Below are positions 25,215-33,603 of a stretch of 52,698 nt of DNA, piece by piece. The position numbers and the translations under genes are program-made. A model generated the notes under the pieces. It was given only the letters and a program-made list of their open reading frames with translations, made no database searches and was not told the DNA's origin. The stretch covers positions 1-52,698 of the forward strand of contig DASVQA010000208.1 of NCBI GenBank assembly GCA_036389375.1, read 5' to 3'. The stretch's first letter is position 1. Every line of letters starts with the position of its first letter. Source of the DNA: QHXQ01 sp036389375 (GTDB lineage: Bacteria; Acidobacteriota; Blastocatellia; Pyrinomonadales; Pyrinomonadaceae).

Positions 25215-26348
25215 TTACATCGCCAAACGCTTTATTGTTCTCGCTATTTCACTCCAATCAACTTCCTCAGTCATGTGACACCATGACAGCCGCACCGCTT
25301 CTTGAATCCTTTTGGTGGGAATGCGCATTGCCTGTAGTACATGGCTTGGTTGATAGCTATGTGACGTACAAGCTGACCCGTTCGAGATTGCAATCTGAGG
25401 TTTCAGTGCAACCATTAAAGCCTCGGAATCTAAGCCTGGGAAAGAGATATTGAGCGTGTGTGGCAGCATTCGCGTTTGATCGCCATTAAAGTCAGGGTTA
25501 AGGGGGGTAAGAGCGTTAAGCACATCGCGGCGGTAAGCCTTACACACCGCGGCCCTCTCATCTGCATGTTGCAGCGCGAGTTCTGCTGCCAAGCCAATAC
25601 CAGCGACGAGCGGGACAGGAAGCGTACCGGGTCGAAGCCCACGTTCTTGACCGCCTCCAAAAGTCAGTGGCTGAAGCGGTAACCGGGTGAATCCCCGTCG
25701 CCGAGCGATGAGTACGCCGACCCCCTTTGGGGCATAAACTTTGTGACCACTCACGCTGATTAAATCAATGCGCGTGTGTTTGAGTGGTTCTATGACCTTA
25801 CCGAAGGTTTGAGCTGCGTCAACATGCAGAAAAGCAGGATGGTCGATGAGGGCCTCGGTGATTTCATCAAGAGGCTGAACTACGCCGGTTTCATTGTTGG
25901 CGTGCATCACGGAGACAAGCATCGTATCTTTTCGTAAAGCTTTCTTGATTGCGTCAGATTCAACCCATCCCCCTTCTGTTGGCGGCAGCAAAGTAACTTC
26001 AAAGCCATGGCGAGCAAGAAATTCTAAAGGTTCGAGGACCGCTTTGTGCTCAATTGTTGTGCTGATGAGGTGCTTACGGCCCGTTTTTTCGCCGTGTTCA
26101 GCAAGCCCTAAAAGTGCGATGTTATTGCTCTCTGTTGCGCCACTGGTAAAGATGACTTCATCCGGCTTGGCTTTAACGACTGCGGCCACCTGTTCGCGGG
26201 CACGCTGTACGGCCTGTTTAGCGCGCGTACCATATTCATGAGTACGACTGCCGGAGTTTCCGAACTCATCCGCCATAAAACGCATAACCACTTCGCGCAC
26301 GGGCGGCTCGATTGGGGTTGTAGCGTTGCAATCAAGATAAACAACCAT
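25215..26348 (-). CDS. dndA: Cysteine desulfurase DndA (IscS family)
   Basis: Protein of 377 aa, a PLP enzyme that strips sulfur from cysteine and holds it as a persulfide for DndC. Visible residues: N-terminal YLDCNATTP, TSGATESNN, the PLP lysine K203 in SVSGHKVYAPKG, and the catalytic cysteine C327 in NGSACTSHSY. It is divergent from dndB across a 174-bp interval and followed without gap by the HNH nuclease. In many Dnd loci dndA is absent and chromosomal IscS substitutes; here it is present. AAGGA about 9 nt before the ATG serves as ribosome binding site. Confidence 0.9.
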   Translation of the reverse strand: MVVYLDCNATTPIEPPVREVVMRFMADEFGNSGSRTHEYGTRAKQAVQRAREQVAAVVKAKPDEVIFTSGATESNNIALLGLAEHGEKTGRKHLISTTIEHKAVLEPLEFLARHGFEVTLLPPTEGGWVESDAIKKALRKDTMLVSVMHANNETGVVQPLDEITEALIDHPAFLHVDAAQTFGKVIEPLKHTRIDLISVSGHKVYAPKGVGVLIARRRGFTRLPLQPLTFGGGQERGLRPGTLPVPLVAGIGLAAELALQHADERAAVCKAYRRDVLNALTPLNPDFNGDQTRMLPHTLNISFPGLDSEALMVALKPQIAISNGSACTSHSYQPSHVLQAMRIPTKRIQEAVRLSWCHMTEEVDWSEIARTIKRLAM

Positions 26349-26522
26349 TTTAATAGTCCTTCCGCACAGGTTTCGGATGTAAAGATATACCGAAATCTCT
26401 TGGTTTGTGAATAATTGATGTTCGGTACGTTATTTTACTCTTGACGACGGCAAAATAATGACGTAAGTTTCGCACCCATTGGGGCTAGTTCTAAACATCT
26501 TTTTTCAACTGAACGACTGTAG
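26349..26522. promoter_or_regulatory. Divergent dndA/dndB promoter interval
   Basis: A 174-bp AT-richer interval between two divergent start codons. It contains the inverted repeat TACCGAA (26388-26394) / TTCGGTA (26421-26427), and TTGACG at 26441-26446 as a possible -35 for dndB; no good -10 follows at the right distance. DndB homologues repress dnd promoters in other bacteria, so the inverted repeat is a candidate DndB site. Assignment of promoters is tentative. Confidence 0.4.
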
Positions 26523-27623
26523 ATGAGTGATGCATTCGAGTATGTATTTCCGGCCATTCGAGGTGTGCAGGCACGCCGAGAGTATTATATTTCAATGTGT
26601 CCGTTGCGCCTCATTCCGAAAATTTTCATCTTTAATGAAGAGGAACTCGTGCCGGAGCTGCGCGCTCAGCGCGTACTAAACAAGAGCCGTCTGCCTGAAA
26701 TAGCGCAGTACATATTGAACAACCGCGAGAATTACACATTCTCCGCGATCACCGCGAGCGTCGATGCGGACGTAAGGTTCGAGGCGATTGGGACTGGGAA
26801 CGAAGCGCGGCGCTTGGGGTCGCTGCACATCCCGATGTCAGCGAAGTTCATCATCAACGACGGGCAACATCGGCGCGCGGCAATTGAAATGGCGCTGCGC
26901 GAAAACCCTGATATTGCGGATGAATCAATCGCAGTTGTGTTCTTTCTTGACATCGGTCTTGAGCGCTGTCAACAGATGTTTGCGGATTTGAATCGCTACG
27001 CGATTCGCCCGTCGAAATCGCTCGGTGTGCTCTATGATCACCGCGACGACGTGGCGCAACTAGCCAAGCTCGTGGTTTTCAAATCACCTGTATTTCGCGA
27101 CGTGGTTGATATGGAGCGTAGTACGTTATCCCTTAAGTCGCGTAAACTTTTCACTCTAAGCGCAATCTACTCCGCAACCTCAGCGCTTCTCGCTAATCTC
27201 AATAAAGGGACAGCTAAAGGTGACGCTGAACTCGCCGCCGCATTCTGGGAAGAGGTTGCCAAGCAGTTTCCTGAGTGGCAGATGGTACGCGAACGACGCA
27301 TGCCAGCCTCAGATGTGCGCCGCGACTTCATCCATTCGCATGGCATCGCCCTGCAAGCTATCGGCAGGGTGGGGAACTGTCTATTACAGAATGGCGCGGG
27401 TGCGTGGAAGCGGCCTCTGACAAAGCTCAAGAGCTTAGATTGGTCGCGAGCGAACTCGAAACTTTGGGAGGGGCGGGCGATGATCGGCGGACGTGTTTCA
27501 AAAGCAGGACACAACCTCACGCTCACAACCAATGCAATCAAAAAACATATGCGGTTACCTCTGACATCGGATGAGCAACGCATCGAAGATGCTTTCCTGA
27601 GAGGCGAGAATGGTAAAGTCTAA
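26523..27623 (+). CDS. dndB: DndB, DGQHR-domain regulator of DNA phosphorothioation
   Basis: Protein of 366 aa with the hallmark DGQHR motif at residues 113-117 (FIINDGQHRRAAIEMALREN). Family members modulate phosphorothioation and act as transcriptional repressors of the dnd genes; they are not needed for the chemistry. It is the first gene of dndBCDE and overlaps dndC by 14 bp, which implies translational coupling. The fold has a ParB-like N-terminal region. No anomalies are seen. Confidence 0.92.
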   Translation: MSDAFEYVFPAIRGVQARREYYISMCPLRLIPKIFIFNEEELVPELRAQRVLNKSRLPEIAQYILNNRENYTFSAITASVDADVRFEAIGTGNEARRLGSLHIPMSAKFIINDGQHRRAAIEMALRENPDIADESIAVVFFLDIGLERCQQMFADLNRYAIRPSKSLGVLYDHRDDVAQLAKLVVFKSPVFRDVVDMERSTLSLKSRKLFTLSAIYSATSALLANLNKGTAKGDAELAAAFWEEVAKQFPEWQMVRERRMPASDVRRDFIHSHGIALQAIGRVGNCLLQNGAGAWKRPLTKLKSLDWSRANSKLWEGRAMIGGRVSKAGHNLTLTTNAIKKHMRLPLTSDEQRIEDAFLRGENGKV

Positions 27624-29169
27624 ATCAAACCAAACAGAGGGAACGACAGTTAAGCGGGCGAAGTCTGCTTTCGATGAGTATGGGTTCAAAGAAACCATCG
27701 CACGCTGCATTGACGAAATCAAAGAACTCTATCTCTCTGATGAAATACCGTGGGTCGTAGGCTACTCAGGCGGCAAGGACTCGACAGCGGTATTGCAGTT
27801 GGTTTGGCTTGCCCTATTAGAGATTGAAGAGAGTAATCGCAAAAAAACGGTGCATGTCATCAGCACTGATACACTCGTTGAGAATCCAATAGTCGCGTCG
27901 TGGGTGAATCAATCGCTTGAGAGAATGCGTGAGGCGGCTGTGGAGAGGAATGCGCCCGTTAAACCACATCGCTTAACGCCAGAGGTTACAGATAGTTTTT
28001 GGGTAAATCTTATCGGAAAAGGCTATCCAGCCCCGCGCCCTAAATTTCGCTGGTGTACTGAAAGGTTAAAGATTAATCCATCAAACGAGTTCATAACTAG
28101 TGTCGTGCGCGAAAGCGGTGAGGCCATTCTTGTGCTAGGAACGCGCAAGGCCGAGAGTACCGTGAGAGCGCGGAATATGGAGAAACACGCACGATTCCGC
28201 ACGCGCGAAAGGTTAAGTCCTAGCGGGACACTAACGAACTGTCTCATCTTCTCGCCAGTTGAAGATTGGTCCAACGATGACGTGTGGCTCTTCCTGATGC
28301 AAGTTGCCAATCCTTGGGGCTATAACAATAAAGACTTGCTGACCATGTATCAGGGCGCTTCGCCGGACGGCGAGTGTCCGCTCGTAGTTGACACGACGAC
28401 GCCAAGCTGCGGCGACAGCCGTTTCGGGTGCTGGGTCTGCACGCTCGTTGATCAAGACAAGTCCATGCACGCCATGATCCAGAACGACGAAGAGAAGGAG
28501 TGGATGCTGCCGCTCCTAGAGCTTCGCAACGACCTTGACGTAGCCGATGACCGGCACCTGCGCGACTTCCGACGCATGAATGGTCTTGTGCAGATTTTTA
28601 ACGGGCGCAACATTCCGGGGCCTTACATCCAATCAGTGCGTGAACACTGGCTGCGGCGGGTGTTAGAAGCCCAAGCGTGGGTACGCGCGAATGGCCCCGA
28701 TTACGTGCGTAAAATCGATCTCGTTACCCTGCCTGAGTTGCAGGAAATACGGCGCATTTGGATTACTGAGAAGCACGAACTTGAAGATAGCCTGCCGCGC
28801 ATTTATGAGGAGGTAACGGGCGAGGCGTTTCCAAAACAACAGCTTGACGACAATTTGGTATTCGGTGCCGCCGAAATCGAAATACTCAAAGAGATTTGCG
28901 GCGACGACCAGCTACACTTTGAACTCGCGCGGGAACTTCTTGATGTTGAGCAACGCTTTCGCACGCAAGCGCGACGTGCTGGCCTCTACGACGCGCTCGA
29001 AAGTGCCTTCCGGCGCAACTTTTATACGGATGTTAATGATGCTACCGAGCGAGCGTTAATGCGCAAAGGCGCAATGGATGCGGCGAAGGCGGGCGATTAC
29101 CAGCAGCTACCATTGATTTCGCCTAATAGCGCAGACTCGGCTGATCAAGACCGACCGGGGATTAGTTAA
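27610..29169 (+). CDS. dndC: DndC, phosphorothioation sulfurtransferase (PAPS-reductase-like, Fe-S)
   Basis: Protein of 519 aa. It is an ATP pyrophosphatase with an iron-sulfur cluster that activates the DNA backbone for sulfur insertion. The PP-loop is SGGKDS (residues 53-58, in VVGYSGGKDSTAVLQ). Cluster cysteines are C149 (RWCTERLK) and C267/C274/C277 (CGDSRFGCWVC), the known DndC arrangement. The length is typical. Its stop overlaps the dndD start (TAATG). It requires DndA-supplied sulfur and works as a complex with DndD and DndE. Confidence 0.94.
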   Translation: MVKSKSNQTEGTTVKRAKSAFDEYGFKETIARCIDEIKELYLSDEIPWVVGYSGGKDSTAVLQLVWLALLEIEESNRKKTVHVISTDTLVENPIVASWVNQSLERMREAAVERNAPVKPHRLTPEVTDSFWVNLIGKGYPAPRPKFRWCTERLKINPSNEFITSVVRESGEAILVLGTRKAESTVRARNMEKHARFRTRERLSPSGTLTNCLIFSPVEDWSNDDVWLFLMQVANPWGYNNKDLLTMYQGASPDGECPLVVDTTTPSCGDSRFGCWVCTLVDQDKSMHAMIQNDEEKEWMLPLLELRNDLDVADDRHLRDFRRMNGLVQIFNGRNIPGPYIQSVREHWLRRVLEAQAWVRANGPDYVRKIDLVTLPELQEIRRIWITEKHELEDSLPRIYEEVTGEAFPKQQLDDNLVFGAAEIEILKEICGDDQLHFELARELLDVEQRFRTQARRAGLYDALESAFRRNFYTDVNDATERALMRKGAMDAAKAGDYQQLPLISPNSADSADQDRPGIS

Positions 29170-31148
29170 TGTTTCTTGAAGAAGTAACTATCTGTAATGT
29201 TGGTCTCTTCCGCAACAGCCACACCCTACAACTTGCTCCTCCCTCCCCAAGGCAGCCGGTTATACTCATCGGTGGGTTAAATGGCAGTGGCAAAACAACG
29301 CTACTCGATTCGATTCAACTCGCTCTCTACGGCAAGCGGGCGCGATGCTCGAATCGTGGGAGCCTTTCTTATGATGAATATCTACGTCGCTCGGTCAACA
29401 GCGGAGTGAAGCCCGGCGAAGAAGCATCAGTCACACTCCAATTTCGTCAGTGGTCGGACGGTCGTGAACACACTTACCGTGTGAGGCGAGCATGGAGTGC
29501 GAACGGTAACGGGGTTGCAGAGCATGTTGTGGTCAACCGCGATAATTCCTTTGACAAGGTGTTGACCGAAATATGGTCAGAATTCGTCGAGGAACTCATA
29601 CCTGTCGAAATCTCACAACTGTTCTTCTTCGACGGTGAAAAGATCGAGAGCTTCGCCGATCTTGAGACTTCCACCCAACTGCTTGCGAAAGCGGTTCACT
29701 CTTTGCTGGGGCTGGATGTTGTTAATCGTCTTACCGCAGATTTAATCGCGCTCGAACGCCGCAAGCAGATCGCATTAAAGACAGATGTTGAACAACAGAA
29801 AATTGCGGCAGCGAGAAATGAACTCGCAGGGCTAGACGGTCAGCTTGAGAATTTAGCCGCCGAGCGCGCCGCACGGCAGAATGACGTAGATCGACGGCGG
29901 AAAGATTTACGCGAGGCACAAGACAACTACAGCAAACGCGGCGGCGCGCTTTTTGATCAAAGGGAAGTGTTTGAAGATGAGAGAGGCAAGCTGCAAGAGG
30001 AGTTACGAAGGGTTGAGAGGGCGTTGCGCGATTGCGCCGAGGGCGTAGCGCCATTGTTGTTAGTGCGGGACTTGCTTTCGGCATTAGCCGAGCAACACGC
30101 ACGCGAAGAATCTGCAAAAGGGGCAACGATTGTCAATCAGGTTTTAGCAGAGCGGGACAAACAGTTGTTAGCGGTGGTCAAGTCGCAGGAAATTGGCGGG
30201 GATGCACTCAAAGCCCTTCAAAGGTTTCTCTCGGACGACCGCAAGCAGCGTACAGCAATAAGTGCGCAGGTTGAAAGGTATTTGAATTTGACGCCTGAAG
30301 GTGTGCAGGATGCGCGCAATTTGAAGACAATGCTTCTGCCACAAACACAAGTTCAGGTTAATGACTTGCTTTGTAGCGCTGAACAATTGCAATCGCGGCT
30401 CGTTGACCTTGAGCGCAAACTTGCGGGCGTGCCAGCGGAGGATTTAGTCGCCGAGTTAATAAAAAGGCGCGACATAGCGCAAGCGGCGCTTACTGAGGCT
30501 GAACTTTCCCTTACAAACATTGATGCGGAACTGAAGAGGCTCTCCGACGAACGCGGACGCAAGCACGCCGAGATGGTTATAAGCATTGAGAAGGCTGTTG
30601 AGGTAGAGTTTCAAGCTGAAGCCGTTGAACGCATCGTACTACATTCACAACGTGTGCGAGGGACGATGGTGAAGTTCCGCAACAGTGTCGTCGAGCGACA
30701 TGCAAGCCGTATTGCCGCGCTCGTACTCGATAGTTTCCGCCGTCTATTACGAAAAGAGTCTCTCATCTCGGATTTGAAGATTGATGCGGAGACGTTCGCT
30801 CTTAAATTGCATGACCGCGAAGGACGCTCGCTTTCACCGGATCGTCTCTCCGCTGGCGAGCGCCAACTGCTCGCAGTCTCTTTACTTTGGGGGCTGGCGC
30901 GCGCCAGCGGTAGACCACTTCCTGTGGTGATAGATACCCCGCTCGGTCGCCTCGACGCATCGCACCGCAGTCGTCTCGTCGAAAACTACTTTCCCCACGC
31001 TAGTCATCAAGTACTGCTGCTTTCAACTGACAAAGAGATTGAGGGAGAATATTTCGAGCAACTTAAGCCGTTTGTTGGGTATGCCTATCATCTTGAATAC
31101 GATGACAGACTCGGCTCAACGCAAGTCAAACCCGGCTACTTCTGGTAA
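29169..31148 (+). CDS. dndD: DndD, SMC/RecF-like ATPase of the Dnd complex
   Basis: Protein of 659 aa. ABC-type ATPase with Walker A GGLNGSGKT (35-43), a long coiled coil (about residues 200-480, rich in Glu, Arg, Leu), the signature LSAGERQLLAVSLLWGL and Walker B LPVVIDTPLGRLD near the C-terminus. It is thought to open or nick DNA to expose the site for sulfur insertion. The start ATG overlaps the dndC stop and dndE begins 4 bp after its stop, so the three are tightly coupled. Confidence 0.94.
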   Translation: MFLEEVTICNVGLFRNSHTLQLAPPSPRQPVILIGGLNGSGKTTLLDSIQLALYGKRARCSNRGSLSYDEYLRRSVNSGVKPGEEASVTLQFRQWSDGREHTYRVRRAWSANGNGVAEHVVVNRDNSFDKVLTEIWSEFVEELIPVEISQLFFFDGEKIESFADLETSTQLLAKAVHSLLGLDVVNRLTADLIALERRKQIALKTDVEQQKIAAARNELAGLDGQLENLAAERAARQNDVDRRRKDLREAQDNYSKRGGALFDQREVFEDERGKLQEELRRVERALRDCAEGVAPLLLVRDLLSALAEQHAREESAKGATIVNQVLAERDKQLLAVVKSQEIGGDALKALQRFLSDDRKQRTAISAQVERYLNLTPEGVQDARNLKTMLLPQTQVQVNDLLCSAEQLQSRLVDLERKLAGVPAEDLVAELIKRRDIAQAALTEAELSLTNIDAELKRLSDERGRKHAEMVISIEKAVEVEFQAEAVERIVLHSQRVRGTMVKFRNSVVERHASRIAALVLDSFRRLLRKESLISDLKIDAETFALKLHDREGRSLSPDRLSAGERQLLAVSLLWGLARASGRPLPVVIDTPLGRLDASHRSRLVENYFPHASHQVLLLSTDKEIEGEYFEQLKPFVGYAYHLEYDDRLGSTQVKPGYFW

Positions 31149-31152
31149 TGCG

Positions 31153-31545
31153 ATGGCAATTGAACACATCCGACTCTCACAGCAAGCTAAAGAGCAACTG
31201 ATCAAGCTCAAGCGCACGACCGGCATCATGCACTGGAATGTGCTGTGTCGTTGGGCGTTCTGCTTTTCACTCGCAGAACCATCCGTGCCTTCGGTAGTGA
31301 AGATTCCGGCGGATAGTTCAGTTGAAATGGATTGGAAGACTTTCGGAGGTGCCCACCACGAACTCTATTATGCGCTTCTTATGCAACGGTGCCACCAAGA
31401 TAAGCTCGGCACGAGCGACGAATTGCTCTCAATGCAGTTCCGGCTCCACCTTCATCGAGGTATTGGTTATATGGTAGCCGAGCGACAGGGAAAGAGCATA
31501 ATAGGATTATTGAGCCGTGTTTCAAGTGAGGGGTATTCAAAGTAA
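31153..31545 (+). CDS. dndE: DndE, small DNA-binding subunit of the Dnd complex
   Basis: Protein of 130 aa. The DndE pattern is visible: an N-terminal LSQQAKEQLIKLKRTTGIMH, NVLCRWAFCFSLAEPSVPSV, and a C-terminal half with FGGAHHELYYALLMQRCHQD. It binds nicked or bubbled DNA and completes DndCDE. ATG 31153 lies just past the dndD stop; the frame is open further upstream inside dndD, but those residues are unlikely. The stop codon TAA uses the TA target of an IS630 insertion plus the first base of the IS, so the original C-terminus ran on from YSK. The conserved part is complete, so function is probably kept. Confidence 0.85.
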   Translation: MAIEHIRLSQQAKEQLIKLKRTTGIMHWNVLCRWAFCFSLAEPSVPSVVKIPADSSVEMDWKTFGGAHHELYYALLMQRCHQDKLGTSDELLSMQFRLHLHRGIGYMVAERQGKSIIGLLSRVSSEGYSK

Positions 31546-31559
31546 GCACTCGCGCAAAA

Positions 31560-32141
31560 TTAAGTTGAAGGATGTAGCTCTTTGAAGGCTACCTTATACT
31601 CCAAGCCGACTTGATTGAAGATGTAATAAATCTTCTTCCTGAATTTGCTGAACGACCCATAGTCCGCTGGCTTGAGCCATTCATATTTGGCTTTGCGCCA
31701 ATAAGTCTCTGCCTTGTTTAAGTGCGGCGAGTAGCGCGGCAAGAAGAAGACGTACAAATCTTTCTTCATCCACTTTTCGAGTTGCGAGAGAAACATCTCC
31801 GAGCGATGCGTCGGGGCATTGTCTAAGACCAGCACCGTCGGCTTATCTACATAGCGGCAAAAGTCATTTATCGAGTCAATTAAAAATCGGCTGTTGATGT
31901 TCCCGGCGCTCTCATACGTCACACAGAAATTGTGAGGACGAAACAGGCCGAACAGATTCACCTTCTTGTCTCTGCGCGGAAAGATTTCAATCCGCTCGCC
32001 TTTCGGCGACCAGCCGTAAGGTAAACACGGGTCCATCGAAAAGGCGCTTTCATCACCGAAATAGAGTTCGATCCGCCCGGCCAGGTACAACTGACACACC
32101 TGCTTTAGGAGGCGCTCCTTCTCGATTCTCTCTTCTGCCAC
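31560..32141 (-). CDS. IS630 transposase, catalytic part (orfB)
   Basis: Carries the DDE core: first Asp in ELYFGDESAFSMDP, second in VLVLDNAPTHRSEMF, and Glu in FLPRYSPHLNKAETYWRKAK. The Met at 32141 is only the first ATG in this frame. The protein is expected as a -1 frameshift fusion with the upstream reading frame: the frame is open back to the A7 run at 32189-32195 and reads KKIGYRFCCFRKSLKSRQVA there. The full fusion is about 340 aa, normal for IS630. Confidence 0.85.
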   Translation of the reverse strand: MAEERIEKERLLKQVCQLYLAGRIELYFGDESAFSMDPCLPYGWSPKGERIEIFPRRDKKVNLFGLFRPHNFCVTYESAGNINSRFLIDSINDFCRYVDKPTVLVLDNAPTHRSEMFLSQLEKWMKKDLYVFFLPRYSPHLNKAETYWRKAKYEWLKPADYGSFSKFRKKIYYIFNQVGLEYKVAFKELHPST

Positions 32142-32590
32142 CTGCCGTGACTTGAGGCTCTTGCGGAAGCAGCAGAAGCGGTAACCAATTTTTTTAAGAA
32201 CCGCTTGAGAGTGTCGGGGTGCATCGCGATGTCCAAATCTTCTTCTAATTTGGCGATGACAGTTTTCACCGACTGCGGATGCTTGGCGACTTCGGCTTTT
32301 ACCTTTTGCAAATGAAGAGGGTTCTGAGTGCTGAGCTTGGGTTTGCGCCCACGTCCCGGCCGAGTCTCAAGTCCCTTGATGCCTTCCGCCTCATAGCGAC
32401 TCAGCCAATTGTTGACCACGATCTCGCAGCAACCCAAGATGTGGCCGACCTCCAGTGAGGAGCGGCACTCGCTCTTTAAGAGGACCATCTGGCAGCGCAC
32501 GCGAAACGCATGGCTTTTGCCTTTGCGATAGCCATGCTCAAGGGCAGCATGTTGCTCGGCACTCAATTCGATAACCTTTGTTTTACCCAT
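32105..32590 (-). CDS. IS630 transposase, N-terminal DNA-binding part (orfA)
   Basis: Helix-turn-helix part of the transposase (LEVGHILGCCEIVVNNWLSR, then a GRGRKPKL linker typical of IS630/Tc1). Translation beyond LKRFLKKL leaves the family pattern and becomes Ser/Ala/Arg-rich, which shows that ribosomes must shift -1 at the slippery CTTAAAAAAATT (complement of 32187-32198) to make a working transposase. Confidence 0.82.
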   Translation of the reverse strand: MGKTKVIELSAEQHAALEHGYRKGKSHAFRVRCQMVLLKSECRSSLEVGHILGCCEIVVNNWLSRYEAEGIKGLETRPGRGRKPKLSTQNPLHLQKVKAEVAKHPQSVKTVIAKLEEDLDIAMHPDTLKRFLKKLVTASAASARASSHGRWQKRESRRSAS

Positions 32591-32676
32591 GTGGGCGGAT
32601 AGTCTAATCTATTTCTGCATGGGTGCTTACAGGGGCCTAAACGTAACTCATGACCAAGCTAACCCTGCTATTAGGC

Positions 32677-33603
32677 TTAAGCCGCTGCTACATATCTATC
32701 TGTTTTTAGTGGATCACAGTCGTAGCAAGTAACTTGTATGTTGATTGGATTAATTTCATCTGACAAAACAACAGGCATTATCGTTAGTTCTTTTGAGCTT
32801 GCCTCTGCCCCACAATAATAACAATGATTCCCTAACAGAATCCTTACTACTAAGAACCAATTTGTGAGCTTAATTTTTCCTAAGTTATGGTGAGTAAGTT
32901 CAATCTTGTTCATAGATGGATCAAAGATTGTTTGATGTTTGAATTTAGCGCTATTACAAAATCCACATAGCAACTGTAGGTTATCCAGATCATTACCACC
33001 CCCACGCACGTATGCTTGGATGTGATCTACTTCTATGCGAAAGTCATGTGTCGCGCGGCGCGAAGGTTTGAGAAAGTCGTAAAAAGTAAACATGCTAGAT
33101 GTGATCACAGGCCCGCCAAGGAATTGGTCTATGATTTCATCCAGAAATAAGAATCCACAGGCAGTACATCTACGGTCACATTTGGAGAGAAGCTTATACT
33201 TCTCCGTAGTCGTATAGCTCTTTCTAGTTGTACTGGCCCCGCTTAACTCGTCTTGTAGTAAGCGGGCAACACTGTCAGATGCCTCATCAAGTACTAATTG
33301 TGGACTATGCGGGAAGCGTTTCTTCAGATTCACTCTAACAGCGGTGAAAATGTGTGCATAATGCATACCGGATGCTATTTGCTGTGGACGTATGGCATCT
33401 ATAAACCACGTTGCCAGCAAATAATTAAAATCATCACGAAGCATCTCCACGCCTAAGCCCATCGCCGCATCAGGAGGGTATAAGGAAGGAGTACGCCCCG
33501 GTCGGCTAAAGAGCCCGGAGGATAAAACAGCATCTACGAATCTCACCGTAGCCCGCAAACTATACATAGTGTGTTGGCTAAAAATTCTGGAATTAAGGAA
33601 CAA
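32677..33603 (-). CDS. HNH endonuclease paired with DGQHR protein
   Basis: Protein of 308 aa. The C-terminal half is an HNH nuclease: CRRCTACGFLF-type zinc cysteines (CDRRCTACGF), the catalytic FRIEVDHIQAYVRGGGNDLD, NLQLLCGFCNSAKFKHQ, and a further CYYCGAEA and CYDC pair. The N-terminal 130 residues are unassigned. Its start overlaps the end of the DGQHR gene by 11 bp, so the two are translationally coupled. It is unlike the sulfur-binding HNH protein near dndA. Most likely the nuclease of a two-gene defence module. Confidence 0.78.
   Translation of the reverse strand: MFLNSRIFSQHTMYSLRATVRFVDAVLSSGLFSRPGRTPSLYPPDAAMGLGVEMLRDDFNYLLATWFIDAIRPQQIASGMHYAHIFTAVRVNLKKRFPHSPQLVLDEASDSVARLLQDELSGASTTRKSYTTTEKYKLLSKCDRRCTACGFLFLDEIIDQFLGGPVITSSMFTFYDFLKPSRRATHDFRIEVDHIQAYVRGGGNDLDNLQLLCGFCNSAKFKHQTIFDPSMNKIELTHHNLGKIKLTNWFLVVRILLGNHCYYCGAEASSKELTIMPVVLSDEINPINIQVTCYDCDPLKTDRYVAAA

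Larger units (their letters stand above)
31545..32627 (-). mobile_element. IS630-family insertion sequence (1083 bp)
   Basis: Ends match as imperfect inverted repeats: AGCACTCGCGCAAAATTAAG on the left and, read from the right, AGCACCCATGCAGAAATAGA. The TA at 31543-31544 and 32628-32629 is the dinucleotide duplicated by this family. It encodes a two-frame transposase. It lies exactly in the dndE stop codon, between dndE and the HNH gene. Confidence 0.87.
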
